Positions 7,726-15,563 of a stretch of DNA of 27,903 bases are shown here, one piece after another. Both the position numbers and the translations under genes were made by a program. The stretch is from JBBQSU01 sp038234815 (lineage in GTDB: Bacteria; Planctomycetota; Phycisphaerae; Tepidisphaerales; Tepidisphaeraceae), in NCBI GenBank assembly GCA_038234815.1, contig JBBQSU010000035.1, positions 1 through 27,903 of the forward strand, read 5' to 3'. The notes below the pieces were generated by a model that was not told the DNA's origin, searched no databases, and saw only the letters and a list, made by a program, of their open reading frames with translations. Within the stretch, counting starts at the first letter, position 1; each line of letters opens with the position of its first letter.

Positions 7726-8429
7726 GACAGTTTTCCTCCGGCGAGGGTAAAGCCGACCGGCTGGGCCGGATCGACCTGTGCATCGTGCTTCACGGCCCGC
7801 GATCGAACATTCGATCGGTAACGAGCCACGATCAGGCCCAGACTGAGAAGGGTGACGGGCAGGAACCAGTAAGCCAGTGTCACCTTCATCGCCGGGGCCA
7901 GCTCGATCGACGTCGGATGGATGTCAGGCATTAACTTAACCGACAGCCATACCAAAGGGACATCTAAAAATGCGATAATCCCATAAACCGCACCAAGCAG
8001 GGCGCGTCTTTGCCCTGATTCGACAGACGACCGAACCATTAAATAGACAACATATAACAGCCAGAGGACCAGGCTGAAGGTGAGACGCGGGCTCCAGGTC
8101 CACCACTGGCCCCAGGCGGTCTTGCCCCAGATCATTCCGGTAATCAGCACCACACTGCACAGCAGCACGCCGACCCGCGCGGTCGCGTCGGCCAGATCGT
8201 CCCACCAATCTTTGCGCGTGGATAAATAGCCGATGCAGGCGACGAAATTGACCAGAAAAGCCAGGAAAGTGCAGATGGCGCTGGGGAGATGGACGTAAAA
8301 ATTCTTCTGAACGAGTCCCATGGACTTTTCGACCGGGGCATAGTCCAGTATAAGGAATAACCCCAGTTCAAAAGCCGCAGCGGTGATCAGCCAATAGCCC
8401 CAGGCGAGGGTTCTATTTATTCTCAGCAT
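7722..8429 (-). CDS. ccmC: Heme exporter/heme handling protein CcmC
   Basis: From the ATG at 8429 the product has 235 residues and six predicted membrane segments. CcmC delivers heme to CcmE together with CcmAB. Conserved points are His47 in FYVHLPSA, the tryptophan-rich periplasmic loop WGQWWTWSPRLT (106-117) and His161 in MPDIHPTS; the two His are the expected axial heme ligands. The loop has Ser where most homologues I know have Asp (WxWDxRLT). The frame runs open to a TTG at 8486, overlapping ccmB, but the ATG has GGGAG nine bases upstream and lies 24 bp after the ccmB stop. The family resembles CcsA/CcmF; gene order after ccmAB supports CcmC. Confidence 0.9.
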   Translation of the reverse strand: MLRINRTLAWGYWLITAAAFELGLFLILDYAPVEKSMGLVQKNFYVHLPSAICTFLAFLVNFVACIGYLSTRKDWWDDLADATARVGVLLCSVVLITGMIWGKTAWGQWWTWSPRLTFSLVLWLLYVVYLMVRSSVESGQRRALLGAVYGIIAFLDVPLVWLSVKLMPDIHPTSIELAPAMKVTLAYWFLPVTLLSLGLIVARYRSNVRSRAVKHDAQVDPAQPVGFTLAGGKLS

Positions 8430-8452
8430 GTTTTTGGCTCCCGGAAGCCGAT

Positions 8453-9130
8453 TTACGGCTCTAAGACGAACTCGAAGACCAGCCAACTGGCGGTTAGGAA
8501 AATCAGATCAAACGCAAACAGAATTCCCAAACTCGATACGCCAACCGGGTTTCTATCCCGAAAAGTCTGGACCATCATCTGTGTACTAGCAATAACGAGG
8601 GGAAGGGTGATAGGAAAAACCATCATCGCCAATAAACCACCCTGGAGACGTGTGGAACTCACAATGGCAGAAAAAAGCGTCCCCACGCTCGTAAAACCGA
8701 TAATGGACAACCCCATAATTGTTGCAAAAGTGAGAGGAGCGGCCGATAAATCAAAGCCGAAAAATAGTACCCCGGCGGGAGTCACCACCATCGCCACCGC
8801 GAAAACGAGTATCAGGTTGGAGGTGAGCTTGGCCAGATAAATGACCCCGCGGTCCATCGGGGCCATCAGCAGGCCGGAAAGCACCCCATCACTCCGTTCC
8901 ACCGCCATCGTCTTTTCAAAACAGAGAACCCCACTAAATAGATAGGCGACCCAGAGGACTGCAGTTGCGCTGACGCCCGGAACATTGTTCTGCACGCCCA
9001 GCCCCAGCCCCAAAACGACAATAATTAACAGCCCCAGCACGACCACCAGCCCCAGCGTTTGCCGGCTGCGGGCTTCAATGCGCAAGTCCTTGCCAATCAA
9101 GGTGATGAACTGACGAATCGCGGGGGTCAT
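8453..9130 (-). CDS. ccmB: Heme ABC exporter permease CcmB
   Basis: A 225-residue, six-segment membrane protein of normal length for CcmB. It begins with a short cytosolic helix (LIGKDLRIEARSRQ), the usual start of CcmB, and keeps the polar loop FEKTMAVERSDGVLSGLLMAPMDR split around residues 71-94, which docks on the ATPase. With CcmA it forms the ABC module that drives release of holo-CcmE. The ATG overlaps the ccmA stop by four bases (ATGA), so the two subunits are translationally coupled. The stop codon is followed 24 bp later by ccmC. Confidence 0.95.
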   Translation of the reverse strand: MTPAIRQFITLIGKDLRIEARSRQTLGLVVVLGLLIIVVLGLGLGVQNNVPGVSATAVLWVAYLFSGVLCFEKTMAVERSDGVLSGLLMAPMDRGVIYLAKLTSNLILVFAVAMVVTPAGVLFFGFDLSAAPLTFATIMGLSIIGFTSVGTLFSAIVSSTRLQGGLLAMMVFPITLPLVIASTQMMVQTFRDRNPVGVSSLGILFAFDLIFLTASWLVFEFVLEP

Positions 9131-9918
9131 TGGACCGGCCCTTCCGGCCTGACATCGGCCCCAATATCCGCTCCGACGGGCCGGGCCAGCACGGCACCGT
9201 TCATGGCGTCGAGCACAATTTCGACGGTCAATTCCCCAGCCAAGGCATCGATTACTTTCCGGCCGGCCCGCAAAACCATTACCCGGCGAGCCAAGGCCAA
9301 TGTCTGTCGAACGTCGTGGTTGACCAGAACGATCGTCTTACCCGATTGATTCAGCAGCGAGAGAAGCCCTTCGAGCGATCGGCTGGAGGCTTCATCCAAC
9401 CCGGCGAAGGGCTCGTCGGCCAGCAGGAGCTGCGGATCGTGCAGCAAGGCCCGCGCGATCGCCACCCGCTGGGTCATCCCGCGGCTAAATGCCTTCACCG
9501 GATCATCGGCCCGGTCCAGCAAACCCACGGTTTGCAGCATCTCATTCGCCCGACTCGATGGGCTTTTCACCCCGTACAATTTTGCGAAAAAATGGAGATT
9601 TTCCTTTGCCGTCAGTTCCCCATACAGCATCGACTGATGGCCGATCATGCCGATCCTGGCCCGAATGCTTGCGGTCGTGCGATCGATCTTTTGATCGAAA
9701 AGATGGAGTTCGCCGGAAGACGGAGGCGTGAGTGTGGCCAGGATTTTCAGCAGCGTGCTTTTTCCCGCCCCGTTTGACCCAAGAATGGCCACAAATTCGC
9801 CCGATGCAACCTCGAAATCCAGTTCGCGCAAGATCGGGCGATCGTCAATGGTTTTGCCCAGTTTGGCCAAGCGGATTACCGCTGGCGTGGTGGTTTTGAC
9901 GCTCTGGGCTAAAGGCAT
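9127..9918 (-). CDS. ccmA: Heme ABC exporter ATPase CcmA
   Basis: The 263-residue ABC ATPase has Walker A GSNGAGKST (47-55), signature FSRGMTQR (144-151), Walker B LLLADEP (164-170) and switch His201 (VNHDV). The MTQR variant of the signature, in place of SGGQ, is typical of CcmA and related exporters. Its identity is fixed by ccmB directly downstream with a 4-bp overlap. The C-terminal extension of about 40 residues beyond the ATPase core is slightly long for CcmA. The start codon follows the stop of the GHPD-repeat gene without a gap (TGA then ATG), which implies co-translation. Confidence 0.95.
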   Translation of the reverse strand: MPLAQSVKTTTPAVIRLAKLGKTIDDRPILRELDFEVASGEFVAILGSNGAGKSTLLKILATLTPPSSGELHLFDQKIDRTTASIRARIGMIGHQSMLYGELTAKENLHFFAKLYGVKSPSSRANEMLQTVGLLDRADDPVKAFSRGMTQRVAIARALLHDPQLLLADEPFAGLDEASSRSLEGLLSLLNQSGKTIVLVNHDVRQTLALARRVMVLRAGRKVIDALAGELTVEIVLDAMNGAVLARPVGADIGADVRPEGPVQ

Positions 9919-11346
9919 TCACGCGGCTTTCTTTTTGGGCTTAGCCTTGGGGCCTTTGGTCAACAGGAAGGCCGATCCGAACAGAAGGATGAGCAAGGCG
10001 CCCGTCCCGGCCAAGGCCTTGGCAACGTGGGTCATCCCACCGGCGTTGGCCGAATGCTGATGTTCCATCGTTCCCATGGCTGGGGCATCGGTCGGCATGG
10101 GATTGGCGCTGACCGAAGGCACGTTGCTCAAGGTGAGCTTAACTGGCGCGCCCGGTGCCAGGTCGGTCGTGCGGAAGTATTTCCGCGAACCATTGCCCAT
10201 GTCGGCGGTGCCCTGGGGCTTGATCCCCTCGGCCACCACCTGTGTGCCGTCATCGGGAAGGAAAACGATCATGTTCATTACTTTCCCGGGAGCGACGAAA
10301 TCGACGTGGGCATGGCCGTCCTTGACCGGCAGCGTATAGGCAAAGCGATACTGCGCCACACCTGGTACGAGCGGCGATTTCATCACGATCCGCCCGCCGT
10401 CCACCGTCGTGGAATCCGCGGGGAACCCACTGACCAACGTGACGTCGCCGGCCTCGGCAGGCAGGGGGATGTTCAATGTCACCCGGTCGGCGGCTTCACC
10501 TTTGCCGAGCCAGGCTTTGTCGGCCGGATTCTCAATCGCCAGCATCTCGGCCACTTGCAGGCGTCCGGCGTCAAGTGGATCCACCATCACATGCTGCATC
10601 TTCACCACCCAGGCCGGTTCTTCTGACTGGGTTTCATATACCTTCAGCTCTAATTCTTGTGTCAGATGCTCAGCATCGAACGGCGTGCCCATCACTTCAT
10701 AAAGCCCACCTTTGTATTTCACCTTAATCAGCGGGCTGAACGCCTTGCTGGTGGGCAGACCTTCGACGACGAGTATGCCGTCCTTCCCAACGCCGGCGTC
10801 AAATTTATCAAGCGCGGTCTTGTCCGGCAGGACCATTTCCACCGACACCGGCATCGGGGCAAGCGCCGGGCCGTCTTTCGTCCCCTGCGTCACTTTCACC
10901 TTAAGTGTGCCCAGCATCCCCGCCTGCGTGGTGGGGACGGCACCTCCCTTGATGGCGCTCATATCTGGGTGCCCTGCGGGCATTCCCGGCATCGCCGGCT
11001 GGGTAGCAGCGCCCGGCTGCGGGAGCGAGTTGAGGTCCGGGTGCCCCGACGGCAAAGCGCCGGGCGTCGCTCCGCGTTTGATCGTACTGAGATCAGGGTG
11101 CCCCGCGGGCAATTCGCCGCTGGGCTTTTTCTTGCGCAGGGTAGACAAATCGGGATGCCCGGCCGGCAGTGGCTGGGCGTCATCGGCGGGCTGCGTGGAG
11201 GGCGCTTCGGCAATGTAGATCGGCCGCGCGCTCGCAGGCATGGTCGTTGGACCGACCGCCACCACCGGCAACACCGCCCGACCGGAGCAACCGGCCAGCA
11301 AAGAGAGGCCGGAAACACTCGTTATTAGAATTTTCACGATTTTCAT
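9919..11346 (-). CDS. GHPD-repeat lipoprotein inside the ccm operon (function unknown)
   Basis: From the ATG at 11346 the product has 475 residues. The first 20 are a lipoprotein signal ending LLAGC (Cys20). A Pro/Ala-rich stretch follows with four copies of a P-x-GHPD-(L/M) unit, GHPD at residues 63-66, 82-85, 101-104 and 125-128. A beta-rich region of about 250 residues then contains VYETQSEEPAWVV and a DPLDAGRLQVAEM segment, resembling the beta-sandwich proteins often coded beside cytochrome genes in planctomycetes and deltaproteobacteria. A His-containing linker (EHQHS), one membrane segment (about 443-463) and a Lys-rich tail end it. The frame extends to 11409 into ccmF, but that part encodes no signal. 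No named family was recognised. Its place between ccmF and ccmA argues for a role in heme or apocytochrome handling. Confidence 0.8.
   Translation of the reverse strand: MKIVKILITSVSGLSLLAGCSGRAVLPVVAVGPTTMPASARPIYIAEAPSTQPADDAQPLPAGHPDLSTLRKKKPSGELPAGHPDLSTIKRGATPGALPSGHPDLNSLPQPGAATQPAMPGMPAGHPDMSAIKGGAVPTTQAGMLGTLKVKVTQGTKDGPALAPMPVSVEMVLPDKTALDKFDAGVGKDGILVVEGLPTSKAFSPLIKVKYKGGLYEVMGTPFDAEHLTQELELKVYETQSEEPAWVVKMQHVMVDPLDAGRLQVAEMLAIENPADKAWLGKGEAADRVTLNIPLPAEAGDVTLVSGFPADSTTVDGGRIVMKSPLVPGVAQYRFAYTLPVKDGHAHVDFVAPGKVMNMIVFLPDDGTQVVAEGIKPQGTADMGNGSRKYFRTTDLAPGAPVKLTLSNVPSVSANPMPTDAPAMGTMEHQHSANAGGMTHVAKALAGTGALLILLFGSAFLLTKGPKAKPKKKAA
10960..11170 (-). repeat. Four imperfect coding repeats (P-x-GHPD-L/M)
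   Basis: The + strand shows four copies of a unit close to GGGTGCCCYGCGGGCA, around 10971-10983, 11039-11052, 11096-11112 and 11152-11168. They encode the GHPD units of the lipoprotein. Spacing is 19, 19 and 24 codons. DNA identity is high in the core and low between copies, which suggests selection on the peptide. Confidence 0.8.
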
Positions 11347-11389
11347 GTTGACTCCGCAATAGCCCTGGCCGAAACCCCCACAGCGCCGT

Positions 11390-13411
11390 TCACGCGACCG
11401 CCGTCCCACGTTTCTTTGACTTCGCCGGTTGGGGCTTTGGAACTGTTGGTTCGACCTGTTCCGAGGCTGGCAGGGGCAGCAGCCGGGGAAGCAGGCTGAT
11501 CAGCCCGCCGACGCTTAGAACGATCCCGCCCACCCAAATCCAGCTCACCAGCGGGTTGATGATGACTTGCATCGCCACGACGGCTCCGTTGGCTTCCCAG
11601 GCGGAAAGATTGATGTACAAATCCCGACGGGCATTTGACTCCAGTGCGATCTGGCTGTGTGGTTGAGTGGTCTTATCAAAGAACTGCGTCTCGGGATAGA
11701 GCGTTTGGACCCCGCCCTTCGGATCGGTCACGACAATCGTCGCTTGCACGGCTTTATAGTTCGGCCCGCGACGCTCGATCAGCTTCTCGTATTTCACGTC
11801 ATAGCCGGCGATTTGAGCGCTCTGGCCTTCCTTAATCGACAGGTCCTGTTTTTCGACAAAAAGGCCGGATCCGGTGATCCCCACGATCATCATCATCATG
11901 CCGATGTGGATCGTCTGTCCGCCATACCGGCGATGGTTGCCATCGAGCAAATGCACGAACGCCGCCAGCGGATTTTCACCCGCCTGTATCCGCAAGGCCA
12001 CCTGTTTCACAAGGTTGATGAGATAGCTGACGATCAGCGTGCCGGTGATGGCCGCACAGAGCAGTGCCCAGCCATTTTTTATCCCCGTCAGATAGATTGC
12101 CACGGCAGTCAGCAAGCCGAAAATGACCGGGACGATCATCGCCCGGACGAGCTTTCTTGCGGCGTCAGTTCCCATCACCAGCGCCGGTCCCATTGCCATC
12201 ATCGCCGCCAGGAGCAAACCGAAGGGCGCGATCACCTTGTTGTAAAAGCTCGCGCCGACCGTCACTTCCTGCCCCGATAGCGCGTTGCTGATGACCGGAA
12301 AGATCGTTCCGATCAGCACCACGACCATGATGCCCGTGAGCAACACATTCGTCGCCAGGAACATTCCCTCGCGGCCCACCAGCGATTCCAATTGATGCTC
12401 ACTTTGCAGTTGATGGCGTCGAACCAGAATCAGCATCAGGCTGAAAACGGTTGTGGCGAGAATGAGGACCAGAAAGAATGTAGCGATCATGGAGGGCGCA
12501 AAGCCGTGAACGCTTTGGATGATCCCGCTGCGCGTCAGATAGGTGCCGAAAAGGCAGAGAATGAAGGTGATGCTGAAGAGCAGGGCATTCCACAATTTAA
12601 GCATCCCGCGTTGCTGCTGCACCATGATCGAATGCACCAGCGCCGTTCCGGTCAGCCAGGGAAGCAGCGAGGCGTTTTCCACAGGATCCCAGCCCCAGTA
12701 TCCGCCCCAACCCAGTTCAAGATAAGCCCACTGCGCGCCAAGGAGAATGCCAATCGACAAAAACAGCCACGAGACGACTGACCATCTGCGGGTTTCAGCG
12801 ACCCAGTTGTTATCCTTGCGCCCGCTGACCAGCGCGCCGACCATCATCGCAAACGGTATGGTGTACCCGGCATAGCCGAGAAACAGCAGCGGAGGGTGCG
12901 CGATCATCGCGGGGTCTTGCAGGAGGGGATTGAGTCCCTGACCGTCGGCCAAAACGTGTTCCGCCAACGCAAATGGATTGGCGGCAAAGAGCATCAGCGC
13001 CGCGAAGAACCCGCAGACCACTGCCAGCACCGCAACGACCGTCGCCCCTTCGGTTCCCTGCTGGTCTCGCCTGTTAAAGACATGCAGTGCGCTCATGACC
13101 GCGATCATCAGCGACCAGAGCAGCAGGCTGCCCTCCTGCCCGGCCCAGAAGGCCGCGATCTTGTATCCCACCGGCAGGGCTTTTTCTGTGTATTCGGTGA
13201 CGTAGGAAATTGAAAAGTCGCCTTGAAGCAACGCCGTCAGCAGGGCACCGCTGGCCAGCAGCATCAGCCCGGCGAGCGCGCCGATCATCCAGCGGGCGAC
13301 TTTCAGGGCCGCAGGCATTTCAAGCCGAATCGACGCCAGCGCCGCCAGCAGCGCACCCGCTGCGGCCAGCATGGCCATCGCCAGACTGAATTCTCCGATC
13401 ATCACTGTCAT
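11390..13411 (-). CDS. ccmF: Heme lyase / cytochrome c maturation protein CcmF
   Basis: The 673-residue polytopic protein carries the CcmF family core: GLNPLLQDPAMIAHPPLLFLG (around 159-179, cited in part) and the periplasmic tryptophan-rich WWD loop GWGGYWGWDPVENASLLPW (234-252), which contacts heme, with His residues flanking it (TALVHS). Length is normal for CcmF. It ligates heme from CcmE to apocytochrome CxxCH motifs. The ATG at 13411 overlaps the ccmE stop by four bases. The C-terminal 35 residues are Pro/Lys-rich. The stop is followed 43 bp later by the GHPD-repeat lipoprotein gene. No ccmH or ccmI, the usual partners of CcmF, follows. Confidence 0.95.
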   Translation of the reverse strand: MTVMIGEFSLAMAMLAAAGALLAALASIRLEMPAALKVARWMIGALAGLMLLASGALLTALLQGDFSISYVTEYTEKALPVGYKIAAFWAGQEGSLLLWSLMIAVMSALHVFNRRDQQGTEGATVVAVLAVVCGFFAALMLFAANPFALAEHVLADGQGLNPLLQDPAMIAHPPLLFLGYAGYTIPFAMMVGALVSGRKDNNWVAETRRWSVVSWLFLSIGILLGAQWAYLELGWGGYWGWDPVENASLLPWLTGTALVHSIMVQQQRGMLKLWNALLFSITFILCLFGTYLTRSGIIQSVHGFAPSMIATFFLVLILATTVFSLMLILVRRHQLQSEHQLESLVGREGMFLATNVLLTGIMVVVLIGTIFPVISNALSGQEVTVGASFYNKVIAPFGLLLAAMMAMGPALVMGTDAARKLVRAMIVPVIFGLLTAVAIYLTGIKNGWALLCAAITGTLIVSYLINLVKQVALRIQAGENPLAAFVHLLDGNHRRYGGQTIHIGMMMMIVGITGSGLFVEKQDLSIKEGQSAQIAGYDVKYEKLIERRGPNYKAVQATIVVTDPKGGVQTLYPETQFFDKTTQPHSQIALESNARRDLYINLSAWEANGAVVAMQVIINPLVSWIWVGGIVLSVGGLISLLPRLLPLPASEQVEPTVPKPQPAKSKKRGTAVA

Positions 13412-13809
13412 GACTTGTGTTCCGCTTTCTTGGCTTCATATTTCGAGGCGCACTTGGTCATTAGCACGTCGGCCCGGAATTCGCCGTTGTCCATTTTGCC
13501 TTCAACCACCACGTCCTTGCCCGCTTCAAACAGATCGGGAATTGGCCCGCGATAGACCACCGGAAGCGACTTGTCCTTGGCGGTGAGAGAGAAATGGGCG
13601 GTCATGGTCGCAGCGCTGGAGGTAAAGCCGTCCTTGGCCACGGTCCCATGCAGGCGCACCCGCTGGGCATAAAACTGCCCATTGTCCACGAATTTTGCCA
13701 CGTCCATGTAATAGACCCAGCCGGTTTTCATCCCCGCGACTGCGAGGTACCCAATCGCCCCCAGCAGCACTGCCGCAGTCACAACCACCTTGATGCGCAT
13801 TTTCACCAT
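13408..13809 (-). CDS. ccmE: Heme chaperone CcmE, CxxxY variant
   Basis: The 133-residue protein has one N-terminal membrane anchor (about 7-27) and the CcmE OB-fold, with the recognisable VVYRGPIPDLFEAGKDVVVEG near 84-104. In classical CcmE the heme is bound covalently by the His of HxxxY near the C-terminus. Here that position is Cys120 in MTKCASKYEAK, giving CxxxY (Cys120, Tyr124). This variant is known from a subset of bacteria and archaea, including Desulfovibrio, whose Ccm systems lack CcmH. The ATG at 13809 has AGGTGG upstream; an in-frame ATG at 13800 is less likely. It is the first gene of the heme operon and overlaps ccmF by four bases. Confidence 0.92.
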   Translation of the reverse strand: MVKMRIKVVVTAAVLLGAIGYLAVAGMKTGWVYYMDVAKFVDNGQFYAQRVRLHGTVAKDGFTSSAATMTAHFSLTAKDKSLPVVYRGPIPDLFEAGKDVVVEGKMDNGEFRADVLMTKCASKYEAKKAEHKS

Positions 13810-14036
13810 GAGAATCCACCTGTTTAGCCGTCACAATGCACAACAATCGCGGTGCCAAAGCGTCAAACCCCGGGATTTGGGGCTAAATCCTTTATGGGCA
13901 GCCGATTATGCCCAACCTTTGGCCGGCTGCAGGGAACACTCAGGGAGATGGAATCTCAAAGGTGAGATTGACACTAAATCAGACCTCTTGAGGGTGAGAT
14001 AGGGGCATCAACCAAAGCAAAGTTCGCTGACCTGAC

Positions 14037-14055
14037 ATATAAAACCCGCAACGGG
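14037..14055 (-). terminator. Possible terminator of msrB
   Basis: Leftward of the msrB stop codon (14058-14060) the minus strand reads CCCG-TTG-CGGG followed by TTTTAT. The stem is only four base pairs, so this is a weak candidate. Confidence 0.35.
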
Positions 14056-14057
14056 CG

Positions 14058-14600
14058 TCACTTGCCAGCCGGCGCGGTCGCGGGGACGAACTTCAACGAC
14101 ACCGAATTGATGCAGAACCGCTGGCCAGTAGGCTGATCGGGCGCGTCGTCGAAAACGTGGCCCAGATGGCTGCCACAACGCGCGCACGTCACTTCGGTTC
14201 GCTTCATGCCGAAAGATCGATCCACCGTCAACACCACCCGATCGCCGGCTTTGGCTGCGTAAAAGGCCGGCCAGCCACATCCGCTATTGAACTTCGTGTC
14301 ATTCGTGAACAATTCCAGCCCGCAGGCGGCGCAAAAGTAGGTGCCCGGCTGGAATGTCTTGTCATATTCACCCGTGAACGCCCGCTCGGTCCCCTTCTCG
14401 CGCAGCACATGGTACTGCTCGGCGTTGAGGAGCTTCTTCCACTCTGCTTCGTTTTTTTGAACCGGAGTCAGATCGATCGCAGCTTGGGTGGTGGCTGGCG
14501 AAGCGGAGTTCGATGGCGTCATGGCTTTTTCCTTAGCACTGACCAGCAGCACGCCACTCAGCACCATTAAACACAGCAGACCGATTCCGGCAAGTTTCAT
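14058..14600 (-). CDS. msrB: Exported peptide-methionine (R)-S-oxide reductase
   Basis: From the ATG at 14600 (AAGGAC six bases upstream) the product has 180 residues. An N-terminal hydrophobic segment (1-22) is a signal peptide or anchor, then a Ser/Thr/Ala linker, then the MsrB domain. Zinc-binding pairs are Cys90/Cys93 and Cys139/Cys142. The nucleophile is Cys163 in RFCINSVSLKF, and GCGWPAF (107-113) is the substrate-side motif. MsrB reduces methionine-R-sulfoxide in proteins. The signal suggests repair of envelope proteins. The frame is open up to 14858, but that extension runs into the DUF486 gene and has no domain. It lies downstream of that gene in the same direction. Confidence 0.93.
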   Translation of the reverse strand: MKLAGIGLLCLMVLSGVLLVSAKEKAMTPSNSASPATTQAAIDLTPVQKNEAEWKKLLNAEQYHVLREKGTERAFTGEYDKTFQPGTYFCAACGLELFTNDTKFNSGCGWPAFYAAKAGDRVVLTVDRSFGMKRTEVTCARCGSHLGHVFDDAPDQPTGQRFCINSVSLKFVPATAPAGK

Positions 14601-14659
14601 CGCTTGTCCTTTGTTGCCTCTGCGAAGGACAACCCAAACACAAGGGATGTTATTCCCGT

Positions 14660-15019
14660 TTACCAGTAAAAGACAAAGAAAACCGCCAACAAAATGCACC
14701 CGAAGCCTGCCAGGTGATTCCATTTGAGTTGTTCCCCCAAATACAGGACCGCGAACGCGCAGAAGACTATCAGCGTGATGACTTCCTGGATGACTTTCAG
14801 TTGTGACGCGGAAAACCCGGAATTGCTCCCGATCCGATTGGCCGGCACTTGAAAACAATATTCAACAAAGGCAATCAGCCAACTTATCAGCACCACTTTC
14901 CAGAGCGCCGCCGACTTGTGACGCAGGTGCCCGTACCAGGCGATGGTCATGAACAAATTGGAGACGGTGAGGAGGAGGATCGTCGTCATAGGGCGGGGAA
15001 TCCATGTCGAATGAGCCAT
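14660..15019 (-). CDS. DUF486 / DMT-type small membrane protein
   Basis: This 119-residue protein has four hydrophobic helices and matches the DUF486 family by eye: FMTIAWYGHL, AFVEYCFQVPANRIG and LKVIQEVITLIVF are its conserved stretches. DUF486 proteins are distantly related to small drug/metabolite transporters; substrate unknown. Family members are usually about 110 residues, so the inner ATG at 14989 (109 residues, starting MTTILLLTV) may be the true start. Neither start has a convincing ribosome site. It is oriented with msrB, 59 bp downstream. Confidence 0.85.
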   Translation of the reverse strand: MAHSTWIPRPMTTILLLTVSNLFMTIAWYGHLRHKSAALWKVVLISWLIAFVEYCFQVPANRIGSNSGFSASQLKVIQEVITLIVFCAFAVLYLGEQLKWNHLAGFGCILLAVFFVFYW

Positions 15020-15051
15020 GGCATAGAGCGGTAGGGGCGAAGCGCTGTTGG

Positions 15052-15279
15052 CTATTGCAGATCGGCCGTGGGCTTAGCATCAGCGTGCCACCACTCGCCG
15101 TCGGGCAAGACCATTGGCACATGGGGCGCGCCCAGCCAGGCCGAGCAAACCGACACTGCGTGCCGGGCCTGATCGGGACTGTCAAAAACCTGCTCGATGC
15201 GCTTTTGATGTCGCGGATTCCGCCAGGCGGACAGGAAATGTCCGACCGTGTAAATCTGCATCATCTGCTGAAGCGGCAT
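15052..15279 (-). CDS. Small conserved-looking hypothetical protein
   Basis: The ATG at 15279 has GGAG six bases upstream and gives a soluble 75-residue product with QQMMQIYTVGHFLSAW and the Trp-rich DGEWWHAD near the end. The open frame extends to 15480, but the extra part is Pro/Arg/Gly-rich with the look of non-coding sequence; an ATG at 15339 is an intermediate option. I do not recognise a family. It lies leftward between the Fur gene and the DUF486 gene, 32 bp before the latter, so it may belong to that group. Confidence 0.5.
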   Translation of the reverse strand: MPLQQMMQIYTVGHFLSAWRNPRHQKRIEQVFDSPDQARHAVSVCSAWLGAPHVPMVLPDGEWWHADAKPTADLQ

Positions 15280-15563
15280 GGCGATCTCCGATCGCATGAC
15301 GTTGTGTAAACAGAGGTCTAATACGGGGTTGCGGTTCATAAGACGCTCGTCCAGTGCGGGGCGTGCCGGCCCGGGCTTCCCTGCCTCAGGTCCCTCCCTG
15401 CCCGCTGATGGTCGATTTACGCTAAAGCTTTGGCCAGGAATGTCAATTGCCTGCGGGCACCGACGACAAGATTTACACATTCAGCCCATGCCCGGTCACC
15501 GGGGAAGGCTCTCCGACGAAAAAAGCGGGCGCGATCTTCGGCCCGCGGTTTTTGCACGCGGGA

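Noticed and set aside
9127..9918. CcmA as a general drug-exporter ATPase
   Set aside because: The 4-bp overlap with ccmB and the position within ccmEF-ABC make the CcmA assignment much better.
13810..14036. Possible tRNA or regulatory RNA upstream of ccmE
   Set aside because: Only short hairpins such as CCCCGGGATTTGGGG were found; no cloverleaf or known RNA core could be drawn.
14601..14858. N-terminal extension of MsrB
   Set aside because: It overlaps the DUF486 gene, and the ATG at 14600 has both a ribosome site and a signal peptide.
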